64,000 nucleotides of DNA from Streptomyces sp. NBC_01445 (GCF_035918235.1 NZ_CP109485.1:8215001-8279000); one strand, 5' to 3'; shown: positions 46,874 to 57,511, counted from the stretch's first letter. Notes: generated by a model not told the origin, from the sequence alone. Made by a program: numbers and translations.

Positions 46874-48499
46874 ATGGCACGCTTCAACACCCGCGGCACC
46901 CGCCCGGTGGGCCGGTCGCCGATCGCCACCGTGACGGGCGAGAGGGCGCGCACGCACGAGGGCGCGACCGGATACCTGCGCGACGCGCGCAGCGAACTTT
47001 TCCTGCTCTCCGTCTCGAACCTCGTCGCCACGAGCGCCTTCTACGAGTCCGCGGACGACCGCGACGACCGGTACAGCACCCTCGTACGGCAGCTCGCCGT
47101 CGAGGACCCGGAGTGGACCGCGGGCCTGCTCGGCTGGCTGCGCGGCGAGGGGAACATGCGGACCGCCGCGCTCGTCGGCGCCGCCGAGTTCGTCAAGGCC
47201 CGCATCGACGCGGGCGAGCCCGGCCACTCCCGTCAGGTCGTCGACAGCGTCCTCCAGCGCGCCGACGAGCCGGGCGAGCTGCTCGGCTACTGGACCTCGC
47301 GGTACGGGCGGCGCCTGCCGAAGCCGGTGAAGCGCGGCATCGCCGACGCCGTCCAGCGGCTCTACAACGAGCGCTCGCTCCTCAAGTACGACACCGACTC
47401 CAAGGGTTACCGGTTCGGTGACGTCCTCAATCTCGCGCACCCGGCGCCCGCCGCCGACAAGCCGTGGCAGGGCGACCTTTTCCAGCACGCCCTCGACCGC
47501 CGGCACGGCAACGCCGAGGAGATCCCGGAGCGGCTGCGTACCCTGCGCGCCCGCGAGCGGCTGATGCGCGTACCGGTGGAGGAGCGCCACGCGCTGCTCA
47601 CCACGGACGCCGGCCGGCTCGCCGAGGCGGCCATGACCTGGGAGTCCCTGGCGGGGTGGCTGCAGCGGCCGATGGACGCGGCGGCGTGGGAGGCGGTCAT
47701 CCCGTCCATGGGGCTGATGGCTCTCGCGCGGAACCTGCGCAACTTCGACGAGGCCGGTGTCTCGGACGAGGTCGCGGAGCGGGTGGCGGCGCGGTTCGCC
47801 GACCCGGAGGAGGTGCGCCGCTCGCGCATGTTCCCGTTCCGCTTCTGGGCCGCGTACAAGCACGCCCCGTCGCTGCGCTGGGGGCACGCTCTGGAGCGGG
47901 CGCTCGCGCACTCGCTGGCCGGTGTGCCCGCGCTGCCCGGCCGTTCGCTGATCCTGGTGGACCGGTCGCCGTCGATGTTTCCCGGCTGCGCATGGTCGAC
48001 GCCGCACCGCTCGGACATCCCGCTCGCCGAGCAGGCGGCGGTGTTCGGAGCCGCGCTCGCGATGCGCGCGGAGCTGCCGACGCTCGTCGAGTTCGGGATG
48101 GAGAGCCGGCGTCTGGACTTCCGGAGGGGCGGCAGTGTGCTGCGGCTCGTCGAGAGGTTCGGGCAGATCTCAGGCACCGACATCCCGACCGCGGTGAAGA
48201 AGCACTTCTCCGGGCACGACCGTGTCGTCGTCGTCACCGACGAGCAGACCCGGCCCGGCTGGTTCCCGTCGAACGCCGAGGGCTTCGGCGGCATGGCCGA
48301 GACCGAGATCGACGCGCTCGTGCCGAGGGACGTGCCGGTCCACATGTGGAACATGGCCGGGTACAAGGTGGGCGCGACCCCTTCGGGCGGCGCGAACCGG
48401 CACGCGTTCGGCGGCCTCACGGACCAGGCGTTCCGCCTGATCCCGCTCGTCGAGCGGGGCGGCGACGCGCGCTGGCCGTGGGAGGCGCGGCCGAGGTAG
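46874..48499 (+). CDS. rsr: Ro60-family RNA-binding protein (Rsr), TROVE + VWA
   Basis: 541 aa. The TROVE HEAT-repeat ring (about 15-340) contains YLRDARSELFLLSVSNLVA and LLGYWTSRYGRRLPKPVKRG. The VWA domain (about 355-541) has an intact MIDAS: D363-R-S365-P-S367 and VVVTDEQT. Ro proteins bind Y RNAs and misfolded RNAs; bacterial Rsr works with 3'-to-5' exonucleases such as PNPase in RNA processing and stress. The candidate Y RNA is 160 bp upstream. RtcB and RtcA RNA-repair genes, often neighbours of bacterial Ro operons, are not here. ATG 46874 has GAGGGG 7 nt upstream. Confidence 0.95.
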   Translation: MARFNTRGTRPVGRSPIATVTGERARTHEGATGYLRDARSELFLLSVSNLVATSAFYESADDRDDRYSTLVRQLAVEDPEWTAGLLGWLRGEGNMRTAALVGAAEFVKARIDAGEPGHSRQVVDSVLQRADEPGELLGYWTSRYGRRLPKPVKRGIADAVQRLYNERSLLKYDTDSKGYRFGDVLNLAHPAPAADKPWQGDLFQHALDRRHGNAEEIPERLRTLRARERLMRVPVEERHALLTTDAGRLAEAAMTWESLAGWLQRPMDAAAWEAVIPSMGLMALARNLRNFDEAGVSDEVAERVAARFADPEEVRRSRMFPFRFWAAYKHAPSLRWGHALERALAHSLAGVPALPGRSLILVDRSPSMFPGCAWSTPHRSDIPLAEQAAVFGAALAMRAELPTLVEFGMESRRLDFRRGGSVLRLVERFGQISGTDIPTAVKKHFSGHDRVVVVTDEQTRPGWFPSNAEGFGGMAETEIDALVPRDVPVHMWNMAGYKVGATPSGGANRHAFGGLTDQAFRLIPLVERGGDARWPWEARPR

Positions 48500-48543
48500 G
48501 GAAGTGGCCCGGGGGTTGGCCCGTCCGGTGGAAGCCGGGCCGG

Positions 48544-49419
48544 TCAGCCCGCCGACTCCCCGGCGTGCGGGCTCAGGACACCCGCCGTCACCAGCGCGAT
48601 CAGCACGATGCCGAGCAGGATCCGGTAGTAGACGAACGGCATGAAGCTCTTGGTCGAGATGAACTTCATGAACCAGGCGATGACCACGTACCCGACGCCG
48701 AAGGCGATGATCGTCGCGAAGACGGTCGGGCCCCAGGAGACGGACCCGTCGGCGCCGGCGTCCTTCAGCTCGAAGACCCCGGAGGCCAGGACCGCGGGGA
48801 TCGCGAGGAGGAACGAGTAACGGGCCGCGGCCTCACGGGTGTACCCCATGAGGAGACCGCCGCTGATGGTCGCGCCGGAGCGCGAGACTCCGGGGATCAG
48901 GGCCATGGCCTGGCAGACGCCGTAGATCAGACCGTCCTTGACGCTCAGGTCCTTGAGGCCCTTGCGCTCCCGCACCGCTCGGTGCTTGCCGCCGACCTCG
49001 TCGCGCGCGGCGAGACGGTCCGCGATGCCGAGGACGATGCCCATCACGATGAGGGTCGTCGCGGTCAGCCGCAGATCGCGGAACGGGCCCTCGATCTGGT
49101 CCTTGAACGCGACACCGAGCACGCCGATCGGAATCGATCCCACGATCACGAGCCAGCCCATCTGCGCGTCGTGGTCGCTGCGCAGCGCCTTGTTCGTGAG
49201 GGAGCGGAACCACGCGGAGATGATCCGCGCGATGTCCTTGCGGAAGTAGATCACCACCGCCGTCTCCGTACCGAGCTGGGTGATCGCCGTGAACGCGGCT
49301 CCCGGGTCGTGCCAGCCCGCGAAGGCCGCGGTCAGCCGCAGATGCGCGCTCGACGAGATGGGCAGGAACTCGGTCAGCCCCTGGACGAGTCCGAGGATGA
49401 ATGATTCGAACCAAGACAT
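48544..49419 (-). CDS. uppP: Undecaprenyl-diphosphatase (bacitracin resistance)
   Basis: 291 aa polytopic membrane enzyme of the UppP/BacA family, recycling undecaprenyl diphosphate for cell-wall synthesis. Conserved GLTEFLPISSSAHL (E/S/S-rich active site) and the PGVSRSGATI repeat are intact. The start was set at MSWFESFILGLVQGLTEF; 21 upstream in-frame codons were dropped. No strong ribosome binding site precedes it. Confidence 0.93.
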   Translation of the reverse strand: MSWFESFILGLVQGLTEFLPISSSAHLRLTAAFAGWHDPGAAFTAITQLGTETAVVIYFRKDIARIISAWFRSLTNKALRSDHDAQMGWLVIVGSIPIGVLGVAFKDQIEGPFRDLRLTATTLIVMGIVLGIADRLAARDEVGGKHRAVRERKGLKDLSVKDGLIYGVCQAMALIPGVSRSGATISGGLLMGYTREAAARYSFLLAIPAVLASGVFELKDAGADGSVSWGPTVFATIIAFGVGYVVIAWFMKFISTKSFMPFVYYRILLGIVLIALVTAGVLSPHAGESAG

Positions 49420-49537
49420 GAAGTTACGCGATCCAAGTGCTGACGTGAGCTGACCGCAGACGCGCAGGCCAGAGGCGGACACGGAGAAAGGAAGGACGGA
49501 CGGGCGAGGCCGTACTGGTCAAGGGGTACGGAAATGG

Positions 49538-49571
49538 AAGGGCGCCCGCCGTGGGGCAGCGTAGCGCCCTT
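49538..49571. terminator. Hairpin between HxlR and uppP genes
   Basis: AAGGGCGC (49538-49545) / GCGCCCTT (49564-49571), perfect 8-bp stem, about 45 bp beyond the HxlR stop. It may terminate HxlR or act in the uppP leader. Confidence 0.55.
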
Positions 49572-49614
49572 GTATGAAGAGACGACGACAGGGCCTCTCC
49601 ACTCGGGGCGGCAG

Positions 49615-50085
49615 CTACGCCGCGGCCGGTCCCGCCTTGGTCCAGCCCGGGGCCTGCGGATGTGCGCTCAGGTCCTCGTGGCGGACGGCGTCGCCGCACG
49701 CGGCGCAGGTCACTACGGCGACCAGTTCGTTGCCGCAGGCGTGCTCGATCACCATCGGGCGGTCGCCGTCGTCGCGCAGATGGCGGTCGCCCCACGCCAT
49801 GAGGGTCATGAGGGCCGGCTCCAGTTCGAGCCCCGCGGCGGTGGGCCGGTACTCGAAGCGCTGCGGGCGCTCCTGGTAGGCGACCTTCTTCAGGATTCCC
49901 GCGTCGACGAGACGGCGCAGACGCGTCGCGAGGATGTCGCGCGGCGCCCCGATGTTGCGCACCAGCTGGTCGAAGCGTCCGTTGCCGAGGCACACCTCGC
50001 GCAGGACCAGGAGCGAGTACTTCTCGCCGACCACGGCCAGCGTGTCGGCGATCGAGCAGGGGCGCGGGTCCTTGGCGGCGGGCAT
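49615..50085 (-). CDS. HxlR-family transcriptional regulator
   Basis: 156 aa, HxlR winged-helix (CSIADTLAVVGEKYSLLVLREV, RNIGAPRDILATRLRRL, LKKVAYQERPQRFEYRPTAAG). A C-terminal region with CGN and CAACG resembles a zinc knuckle, not typical of short HxlR proteins. ATG 50085 lies about 7 nt after a TACACT -10 box on the minus strand, so probably leaderless; GTG 50091 is the alternative. Divergent from the thiolase gene, which it may regulate. Confidence 0.85.
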   Translation of the reverse strand: MPAAKDPRPCSIADTLAVVGEKYSLLVLREVCLGNGRFDQLVRNIGAPRDILATRLRRLVDAGILKKVAYQERPQRFEYRPTAAGLELEPALMTLMAWGDRHLRDDGDRPMVIEHACGNELVAVVTCAACGDAVRHEDLSAHPQAPGWTKAGPAAA

Positions 50086-50204
50086 GCGCACCAGTGTAAT
50101 CGAGGGTTTGCTTTTCCAACCTACGGGGTTATGGTGAGTTCAGTTTTCCTACTCACTGGTAATCGGCGCCGGGCGCCGACCCGTCGGCCAAGGAGGCCCG
50201 CACC

Positions 50205-51374
<1,170 letters not shown>

Positions 51375-51425
51375 ATCTCTCCAGGGGCGCGTCAGCAGGG
51401 GAGCCGGTGGGCTTCCAGGGGTGTG

Positions 51426-52151
51426 TCAGCCGCGGAGGCGGTCGCGCTTGCACCACGCGACCACCGCACCCGCGAGGCCGGTCAGCGCGATGAAACCCAT
51501 CGCGATCAGGAACGCGGGCGACGTCGGCGTCGAGGCCCTGGCCCCGGCGACGACGTAGGCCGCCGTGTTCGGGACCGAGCCGATCGCCGTGGCGAGAAGG
51601 AAGGGCGCCCAGCGCATGCGCGAGATCGCGGCGCAGTAGTTGGCCGCCCAGAACGGCACCCCCGGAAACGTCCGTGCCGCCAGCATCGACCGGAAGCCGT
51701 GCCGGCTGAGCTGCCCGTCGGCCGCCTTCAGCCAGCGGCCGCGAACGAGGGGCCGCAGCGCCTCCTGGCCGAGCACCCGGCCGAGCCCGAACGCCACCCC
51801 GGCGCCGAGCACCGTCCCACCGAGCGCCGCCAGAGTGCCGAGCTGCGAACCGAACAGCGCGCCCGCCGCGAGGTTGAGCAGCGGCCGGGGAACGAAGGCC
51901 ACCGTGCACAGGCCGTACGCGACACCGAACAGGACGACCGCGGCGGCGCCGCTCATCCGGGGCGGCCAGCCGTCCGCGAGCAGTCTCTGCGGCTGGAAGA
52001 GCAACACCATCGCCCCGCCCGCGGCGAGCAGCACCACCAGGAGCGACAGCCGAGACCATGGAGACAGCAGAACTCTCGTGCAGCGCAGGACAAGGCCCGC
52101 CGGCCGGGCGGCGGCGAGTCCCTCGGGACGTGTCGCAACGGTGTCGGGCAT
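51426..52151 (-). CDS. VTT-domain (TVP38/TMEM64-like) membrane protein
   Basis: 241 aa; SNARE-associated/DedA-like membrane protein with the VTT core FVPRPLLNLAAGALFG (residues about 86-101) and FPGVPFWAANYCAAISRMRW. Likely a membrane transporter or scramblase-like protein; function unknown. Cytoplasmic N-terminus with many arginines. Convergent with the thiolase gene, divergent from AlkD-like gene. Confidence 0.83.
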   Translation of the reverse strand: MPDTVATRPEGLAAARPAGLVLRCTRVLLSPWSRLSLLVVLLAAGGAMVLLFQPQRLLADGWPPRMSGAAAVVLFGVAYGLCTVAFVPRPLLNLAAGALFGSQLGTLAALGGTVLGAGVAFGLGRVLGQEALRPLVRGRWLKAADGQLSRHGFRSMLAARTFPGVPFWAANYCAAISRMRWAPFLLATAIGSVPNTAAYVVAGARASTPTSPAFLIAMGFIALTGLAGAVVAWCKRDRLRG

Positions 52152-52201
52152 CCGGGGAGACTAACCGACCGATATGTATGTGCGCCGTAGGGTTGTGTCG
52201 C

Positions 52202-52906
52202 ATGACCGTCACAGTCCCGCGCAGCGCGCCGGCCGACACTCTGCTGGAGCGGCTCACCTCCGTGTACCCCACGGCGGCCGACCCCGAGCGGGCCGGGCAG
52301 ATGCGCGCGTACATGAAGGACGTGGCCCCGTTTCTCGGTCTCACCACCCCCGTCCGCCGTGCGCTCTCACGCACCGTCCTGGCCGGGACCCCGCGCCCGA
52401 ACGAGGCCGACTGCACCGCGCTCGCGCTGCGCTGCTGGGAGCTGCCCGAGCGCGAGTACGCGTACTTCGCGGTCGACTACCTGCGCCGCTACGTGGGCCG
52501 CTGTTCGTCCGGCTTCCTGCCCGTCGCCCGGCACCTGGTGTCAACGGTCCCGTGGTGGGACACCGTCGACCTGCTCGCCGCGCACGTCGTCGGCGCGCTC
52601 GTCGCGGCCGACCCGCGCCTTGAGAAGGACATGGACGCGTGGATCGAGGACGACGACCTGTGGATCGCCCGCACCGCGCTCCTGCACCAGCTCCGCCGCA
52701 AGGAGACGACCGACACGGAGCGCCTCTTCGGCTACTGCCTGCGCCAGGCCCCGCACCCCGACTTCTTCATCCGCAAGGCCATCGGCTGGTGCCTGCGTGA
52801 GTACGCGAAGACCGACCCCGATGCCGTACGTTCCTTCGTCGCCGCCCATCGGGACCGGCTCGCGCCTCTGTCCGTGCGTGAGGCCCTGAAGAACATCGGC
52901 CCCTGA
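52202..52906 (+). CDS. AlkD-like DNA alkylation repair protein
   Basis: 234 aa, HEAT-like repeat protein resembling AlkD-family DNA glycosylases (MKDVAPFLGLTTPVRRALSR; LPEREYAYFAVDYLRRY; WWDTVDLLAAHVVGALV; HPDFFIRKAIGWCLREYAKT). It would excise alkylated purines. ATG 52202 lies 8 nt after a TAGGGT -10 box, so near leaderless. Confidence 0.85.
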   Translation: MTVTVPRSAPADTLLERLTSVYPTAADPERAGQMRAYMKDVAPFLGLTTPVRRALSRTVLAGTPRPNEADCTALALRCWELPEREYAYFAVDYLRRYVGRCSSGFLPVARHLVSTVPWWDTVDLLAAHVVGALVAADPRLEKDMDAWIEDDDLWIARTALLHQLRRKETTDTERLFGYCLRQAPHPDFFIRKAIGWCLREYAKTDPDAVRSFVAAHRDRLAPLSVREALKNIGP

Positions 52907-52982
52907 ACTCCCTTACGCCCCACGGGAGACAGGGCCGAGCGGCCCGCCGGAAAACCATTCGACCTGCGCCGTTCGGTAGGCA

Positions 52983-53093
52983 ATGATCGGCGTCATGTTC
53001 CGGCACGCCTTCCCCGCAGCCACGTCCGCAGTCGCGGACGCTGCGAAGGCTGCCGTCTTCCTGGCCGCCGCAGCAGACGGCGCCCGAAGCTGA
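52983..53093 (+). CDS. Small upstream ORF (36 aa)
   Basis: ORF beginning [20 protein letters not shown] and ending in an alanine-rich helix ([15 protein letters not shown]). About 79% GC at third positions fits coding. It lies in the EF-Tu leader. No ribosome binding site is clear, so this is tentative. Confidence 0.3.
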   Translation: MIGVMFRHAFPAATSAVADAAKAAVFLAAAADGARS

Positions 53094-53113
53094 CCCTCTC
53101 CGGACATTCCGGC

Positions 53114-53212
53114 GGACCCCGCAGGGGGAGGGTCGGTAGGACTCCGGGGTCCCCGCCTCATCAAGGAGGCCATCACACCCTGTTCCGTCGAGGAACACGT
53201 TCCGGGAGGAAC
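53114..53212 (+). promoter_or_regulatory. Alternating hairpins in the tuf3-like leader
   Basis: GGACCCCG (53114-53121) / CGGGGTCC (53145-53152) is followed by four complementary segments: TGTTCC (53181-53186), GGAACA (53192-53197), GTTCC (53199-53203), GGAAC (53208-53212). Pairing 1:2 and 3:4 puts the ribosome binding site GGGAGGAA in a stem; pairing 2:3 (GGAA/TTCC) would free it. Start codon is at 53222. Confidence 0.5.
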
Positions 53213-53221
53213 CACCCAGTC

Positions 53222-54400
53222 ATGCCCAAGACGGCATACGTGCGCACCAAGCCGCACCTCAACATCGGCACCATGGGCCACGTCGACCACGGCAAGACGA
53301 CCCTCACCGCCGCCATCACCAAGGTCCTCGCCGAGCGCGGCGCCGGCACGTTCGTGCCCTTCGACCGCATCGACCGCGCCCCGGAGGAGGCCGCCCGCGG
53401 CATCACCATCAACATCGCGCACGTCGAGTACGAGACCGACACCCGCCACTACGCGCACGTCGACATGCCCGGCCACGCCGACTACGTCAAGAACATGGTC
53501 ACCGGGGCCGCGCAGCTCGACGGGGCGATCCTCGTCGTCTCCGCGCTCGACGGGGTCATGCCGCAGACCGCCGAGCACGTCCTGCTCGCCCGCCAGGTCG
53601 GCGTCGACCACATCGTCGTCGCGCTGAACAAGGCGGACGCGGGGGACGAGGAGCTCACCGACCTCGTCGAGCTGGAGGTCCGCGAGCTGCTCTCCGCGCA
53701 CGGGTACGGCGGCGACTCGGTCCCCGTGGTGCGGGTCTCCGGGCTCAAGGCCCTTGAGGGTGAGCCCCGTTGGACCGGGGCGATCGACGCGCTGCTCGAC
53801 GCCGTGGACACGTATGTGCCCATGCCCGAGCGGTACGTGGACGCGCCGTTCCTGTTGTCGGTGGAGAACGTGCTCACCATCACCGGGCGCGGCACGGTCG
53901 TCACCGGGGCCGTCGAGCGCGGCAGGGTGCGTGTCGGCGACCGTGTCGAGATCTTCGGCGCGGACACCGACGCGGCGGCGACCGTGGTCACCGGCCTGGA
54001 GACCTTCGGCAAGCCCATGGAGGAGGCGCAGGCAGGGGACAACGTGGCGCTGCTGCTGCGCGGCGTGCCCCGCGACGGGGTCCGCCGCGGTGACGTCGTC
54101 GCGGCCCCCGCCAGCGTCAGCCCGAGCCGCCGCTTCACGGCCCAGGTGTACGTACTCTCGGCGGCCGAGGGCGGCCGGACGACACCGGTCGCCACCGGCT
54201 ACCGGCCGCAGTTCTACCTGCGGACCGCGGACGTCGTCGGAGACGTCGACCTCGGCGAGACCGCCGTCGCCCGGCCCGGGGACACCGTCATGATGACGGT
54301 CGAGCTCGGCCGCGACATGCCCCTCGAGGCGGGGCTCGGCTTCGCGATCCGCGAGGGCGGGCGCACCGTCGGCGCGGGCACCGTCAGCTCCGTCGGCTGA
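53222..54400 (+). CDS. tuf3: Divergent elongation factor Tu (tuf3-like)
   Basis: 392 aa translational GTPase of EF-Tu type: GHVDHGKTT (P-loop), [14 protein letters not shown] (switch I), [11 protein letters not shown] and NKAD. Sequence is clearly more diverged than a housekeeping EF-Tu (for example [15 protein letters not shown]), as for Streptomyces Tuf3, which is an alternative EF-Tu linked to stress and the stringent response. Function as a full elongation factor is plausible from the intact GTPase motifs. A strong terminator follows. Confidence 0.92.
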   Translation: MPKTAYVRTKPHLNIGTMGHVDHGKTTLTAAITKVLAERGAGTFVPFDRIDRAPEEAARGITINIAHVEYETDTRHYAHVDMPGHADYVKNMVTGAAQLDGAILVVSALDGVMPQTAEHVLLARQVGVDHIVVALNKADAGDEELTDLVELEVRELLSAHGYGGDSVPVVRVSGLKALEGEPRWTGAIDALLDAVDTYVPMPERYVDAPFLLSVENVLTITGRGTVVTGAVERGRVRVGDRVEIFGADTDAAATVVTGLETFGKPMEEAQAGDNVALLLRGVPRDGVRRGDVVAAPASVSPSRRFTAQVYVLSAAEGGRTTPVATGYRPQFYLRTADVVGDVDLGETAVARPGDTVMMTVELGRDMPLEAGLGFAIREGGRTVGAGTVSSVG

Positions 54401-54405
54401 ACCGC

Positions 54406-54442
54406 ACCGCCCGCCTCCCGCACCCCGCGGGAGGCGGGCGGT
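54406..54442. terminator. tuf3 terminator
   Basis: Perfect 16-bp stem (54406-54421 with 54427-54442) and a 5-nt ACCCC loop, starting 5 nt after the stop codon. Very stable; no T run. Confidence 0.85.
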
Positions 54443-54488
54443 CGCACGTCGTCCACACTGGACGCCGGCGCCGGCAAGGAGGTCTCAC

Positions 54489-55328
54489 GTGGCGGGCAGG
54501 GCACTCGTACTCGGGGGCGGCGGCCTCTCCGGCATCGGCTGGATCTGTGGAATCCTCCACGGCCTCGCCGAAGCAGGTGCTGATCTGTGGGACGCCGACA
54601 CCGTGATCGGCACCTCCGCGGGCTCCGTCGTCGGCGCCCAGCTCACCTCCGGCAGACTCACCCCCGCCGAGCTGTACGAGCGCCAACTCGCCGCGCCCGT
54701 AGGGGAGATCCCCGGACATCTGAGTCCGGCCGCCACCCTCCGCCACGCCCGCGCCGCGCTCACCTCCCGTACCCCCGAGGACTTCGGCCGCAAGGCGGGG
54801 CACATCGCGCTGGCCGCCGACACCCCGGACGAGGCGACGCGCCGCGCGGTCATCGCGGGGCGGCTCGTCTCGCACAGCTGGCCCGAGCGGCCGTTCCTGG
54901 TGACGGCGGTACGGGCGACGACCGGCGAGTTCCGTGTCCTGGACCGGGGCAGCGGCGTCGGCCTGGTCGACGCCGTCGCGGCCAGCTGCGCCGTGCCGGG
55001 CGTCTGGCCGCCGGTCACGTTCGAGGACAGCCGCTGGATCGACGGCGGCGTCCGCTCCCCGGCCAACGCGCACCTCGCCGAAGGTCACGACCGCGTCGTG
55101 ATCATCGCCCCGGTCGCAGCGGGCGGCGGCACCCTCGAATCGGCCCGCGCCCAGGCGGAACGCCTCACCGCGGGCGGGGCGAGGGTCACCCTCATCACCC
55201 CGAACCGCACCACCAGAAAGGCGATGGGCCACAACAGCCTCGACCCGACCCACCGTGCTCCCTCGGCCCGAGCCGGCCGGGATCAGGCGACGACGCATGT
55301 GGCGGGGGTGGCGGAGGTGTGGGGCTGA
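54489..55328 (+). CDS. Patatin-like phospholipase
   Basis: 279 aa: oxyanion loop GGGGLSGIGW, nucleophile GTSAG and DGG for the Ser-Asp dyad. Lipid acyl hydrolase; cytoplasmic, no signal peptide. GTG start with AAGGAGG upstream. Its stop lies 53 bp before the spermidine-synthase-like gene, so they may be co-transcribed. Confidence 0.9.
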   Translation: MAGRALVLGGGGLSGIGWICGILHGLAEAGADLWDADTVIGTSAGSVVGAQLTSGRLTPAELYERQLAAPVGEIPGHLSPAATLRHARAALTSRTPEDFGRKAGHIALAADTPDEATRRAVIAGRLVSHSWPERPFLVTAVRATTGEFRVLDRGSGVGLVDAVAASCAVPGVWPPVTFEDSRWIDGGVRSPANAHLAEGHDRVVIIAPVAAGGGTLESARAQAERLTAGGARVTLITPNRTTRKAMGHNSLDPTHRAPSARAGRDQATTHVAGVAEVWG

Positions 55329-55381
55329 GGAAGGCGGTGGCGAATGTTGTGCGGCGTCCGATGCCCCGGCCGCCCGGCACA

Positions 55382-56236
55382 ATGGACAGCGTGGATGAGC
55401 CGATACCCGTGACCAGGACCGTCGATCATGGCACCGCCAAGCTGATGCCCGACGTGGACCGGCGTCGGGCCTGGCTGCTCACGGTCGGCGGGGCGCCGCA
55501 GTCATACGTCGATCTGGACGCGCCGGAACACCTCGAATTCGAGTACGCGCGCCGGCTCGGCCATGTCCTCGACTGTGCGGACGAGCCCGGAAAGCCCCTC
55601 GACGTGCTGCATCTCGGGGGTGGCGCGCTGACCCTGCCGCGCTATGCGGCGGCGACGCGGCCCGGCTCACGTCAGGACGTGGTCGAGGCGGACCGCGGGC
55701 TGCTCGCCCTGGTCGCCGAGCATCTGCCCGTCCCCGACGGCGCCGGGATCACCGTCCACGGGGCCGACGCCCGCACCTGGCTGGAGTCGGCCGACGCCGA
55801 CAGCGCCGACGTGCTCGTGGCGGACGTCTTCGGCGGCTCCCGCGTCCCGGCCCACCTGACCACCGTGGCGTACGCAGAGGCCGCCGAGCGGGTCCTGCGT
55901 CCCACGGGCGTCTACGCGGCGAACCTCGCCGACGGCACCCCCTTCGCCTTCCTCCGCTCCCAACTCGCCACGTTCTCAGCGGTGTTCGAGCATCTCGCGC
56001 TGATAGCGGAGCCCGCCGTGCTGCGCGGCAGGCGCTTCGGGAACACCGTCCTCGTGGCCTCCCACGAGGAACTCGACATCGCGGCGCTCGCCCGGCGCGC
56101 CGCGGCCGACGCGTTCCCGGCCCGCGTCGAGCACGGCCCTCAGCTGCGCCGCTTCACCGGCAGCGCGAAGCCCGTACGGGACGAGGACGCGGTGCCCTCA
56201 CCCGAGCCGCCCGGCGGCTCCTTCGGGATCGGCTGA
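55382..56236 (+). CDS. Spermidine-synthase-like methyltransferase-fold protein
   Basis: 284 aa; N-terminal beta-strand region and a Rossmann domain (VLHLGGGALTLPRY, then VVEADRGLLALVAE and DVLVADVFGGSRVPAHLT). Spermidine-synthase-like without clear aminopropyltransferase residues, so it may be another SAM-dependent enzyme. ATG 55382 taken; GTG 55391 with a nearby GGA is an alternative. Confidence 0.83.
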   Translation: MDSVDEPIPVTRTVDHGTAKLMPDVDRRRAWLLTVGGAPQSYVDLDAPEHLEFEYARRLGHVLDCADEPGKPLDVLHLGGGALTLPRYAAATRPGSRQDVVEADRGLLALVAEHLPVPDGAGITVHGADARTWLESADADSADVLVADVFGGSRVPAHLTTVAYAEAAERVLRPTGVYAANLADGTPFAFLRSQLATFSAVFEHLALIAEPAVLRGRRFGNTVLVASHEELDIAALARRAAADAFPARVEHGPQLRRFTGSAKPVRDEDAVPSPEPPGGSFGIG

Positions 56237-57505
56237 GACGGGCTCCGGCGTCGCGGGCTGCTGGTCGGCATCGGAGCGGCGCGTCAGCTGCCGTACCTCC
56301 GGCACGAACAGGACCGCGCCTGTCGCCACGACCACGAGCGCCGCACAGCCCCACAGCGCCGGGGACAGGCCGAAGGCGGCCTCCGCCGGACCCGCGAGCG
56401 CCGTGGCGACCGGCACCATCGCGACGGAGCCGAACCAGTCGTACGCGGAGACCCGGGACAGCTTGTCCTCCGGGATCTCCTGGTGCAGCGCCGTCATCCA
56501 GGAGACGCTGAACACCTCGATCGTCACACCGCTCACGAACATCACGCAGACGAGCACGGCGAGCGGCACAGGCACCGCGAGCGCCGCCGAGGGCAGCGCC
56601 AGCGGGAACACACACAGGGTCCCGGCGAGCAGCAGCCGCCGCGGCTTCCACCGCATCATCAGGAACGCCCCGGCGACGGTTCCGACGCCGAACGCGCCGA
56701 GGGCGAGTCCCCAGGGGCCCGGTCCGCCGAGGGAGTCGCGCGCGACGAGCGGGCCGAAGACCGCGTCGGCGGCGCCGACCACCGCGACCACGACGGAGAA
56801 CTGCGCGACGACGCTCCACAGCCACGGCCGGCCGATGAACTCCTGCCAGCCGTCGCGCATATCGGCGAGGAGGCCCCCGCCGGGCTCGCGCGGCGCGATA
56901 TGGCTGACGTCGAGGAACGAGCGCAGCGCCCCCGCGACGGCGAACGCCACCGCGTCCACGGCGAGCACCCAGCCGGGCCCGATGGCCGCGACCATCGCGC
57001 CGCCGAGCGCCGCGCCGCCCACGGCCGCGCCGGACATGGCCATCCGGAAGAGGGCGAAGGCGCGGCTGGCCTGGTCCCGGTCGACCGACGACATCAGCAT
57101 GCCTTCGGCGGCGGGGTTGAAGAAGGCCTGCCCGGTGCCGCCCAGCGCGCTGAGCAGCATCATCTGCCAGAGCTCGGGCTTTCCGGTCAGGACGAGCAGC
57201 GCGAAGGCGCCCTGGGAGAGGAAGTTGAGCGCGTTGGCCGCGACCATCACGTGGTGTCGCGGCAGCCGGTCGGCGACGGCTCCGCCGACGAGCAGGAACA
57301 GGACGAGCGTCAGGGTGCGTGACGCGGCGACGAGGCCGACGTCCCCTCCGTCGCCCCCCGTCTCGAGCACCGCGAACGCGGACGCGATCAGCGCGCCGTT
57401 GCTGCCGAGGGTCGTCACGAACGCCGCCACCGCCAGCAGGCTGTAGTTGCGGCCCGCCCACGCGGGTCGGCGGGGTCTGAGCGGGGAGGCGGCGGGAGAG
57501 TTCAC
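56198..57505 (-). CDS. MFS exporter
   Basis: 435 aa, 12 predicted membrane helices of an MFS drug-efflux type (LAVAAFVTTLGSNGALIASA; VGGAVADRLPRHHVMV; PAAEGMLMSSVDRDQASRAF), similar to enterobactin/antibiotic exporters. The TTGGCA-18-GATAGT promoter puts transcription exactly on GTG 57505, making it leaderless. Its 3' end overlaps the spermidine-synthase-like gene by 39 bp. Confidence 0.88.
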   Translation of the reverse strand: MNSPAASPLRPRRPAWAGRNYSLLAVAAFVTTLGSNGALIASAFAVLETGGDGGDVGLVAASRTLTLVLFLLVGGAVADRLPRHHVMVAANALNFLSQGAFALLVLTGKPELWQMMLLSALGGTGQAFFNPAAEGMLMSSVDRDQASRAFALFRMAMSGAAVGGAALGGAMVAAIGPGWVLAVDAVAFAVAGALRSFLDVSHIAPREPGGGLLADMRDGWQEFIGRPWLWSVVAQFSVVVAVVGAADAVFGPLVARDSLGGPGPWGLALGAFGVGTVAGAFLMMRWKPRRLLLAGTLCVFPLALPSAALAVPVPLAVLVCVMFVSGVTIEVFSVSWMTALHQEIPEDKLSRVSAYDWFGSVAMVPVATALAGPAEAAFGLSPALWGCAALVVVATGAVLFVPEVRQLTRRSDADQQPATPEPVSADPEGAAGRLG

Positions 57506-57511
57506 TGAGGG

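Larger units (their letters stand above)
52907..53221. other. Intergenic region upstream of tuf3-like gene
   Basis: About 315 bp. It contains a small ORF (52983-53093) and then the hairpin-rich leader (53114-53212) of the EF-Tu gene. I did not find a convincing -35/-10 pair for the EF-Tu transcript. Confidence 0.5.

Noticed and set aside
53222..54400. Housekeeping EF-Tu
   Set aside because: It is more divergent than expected for tuf1 and no ribosomal-protein operon surrounds it, as is normal for the main tuf gene.
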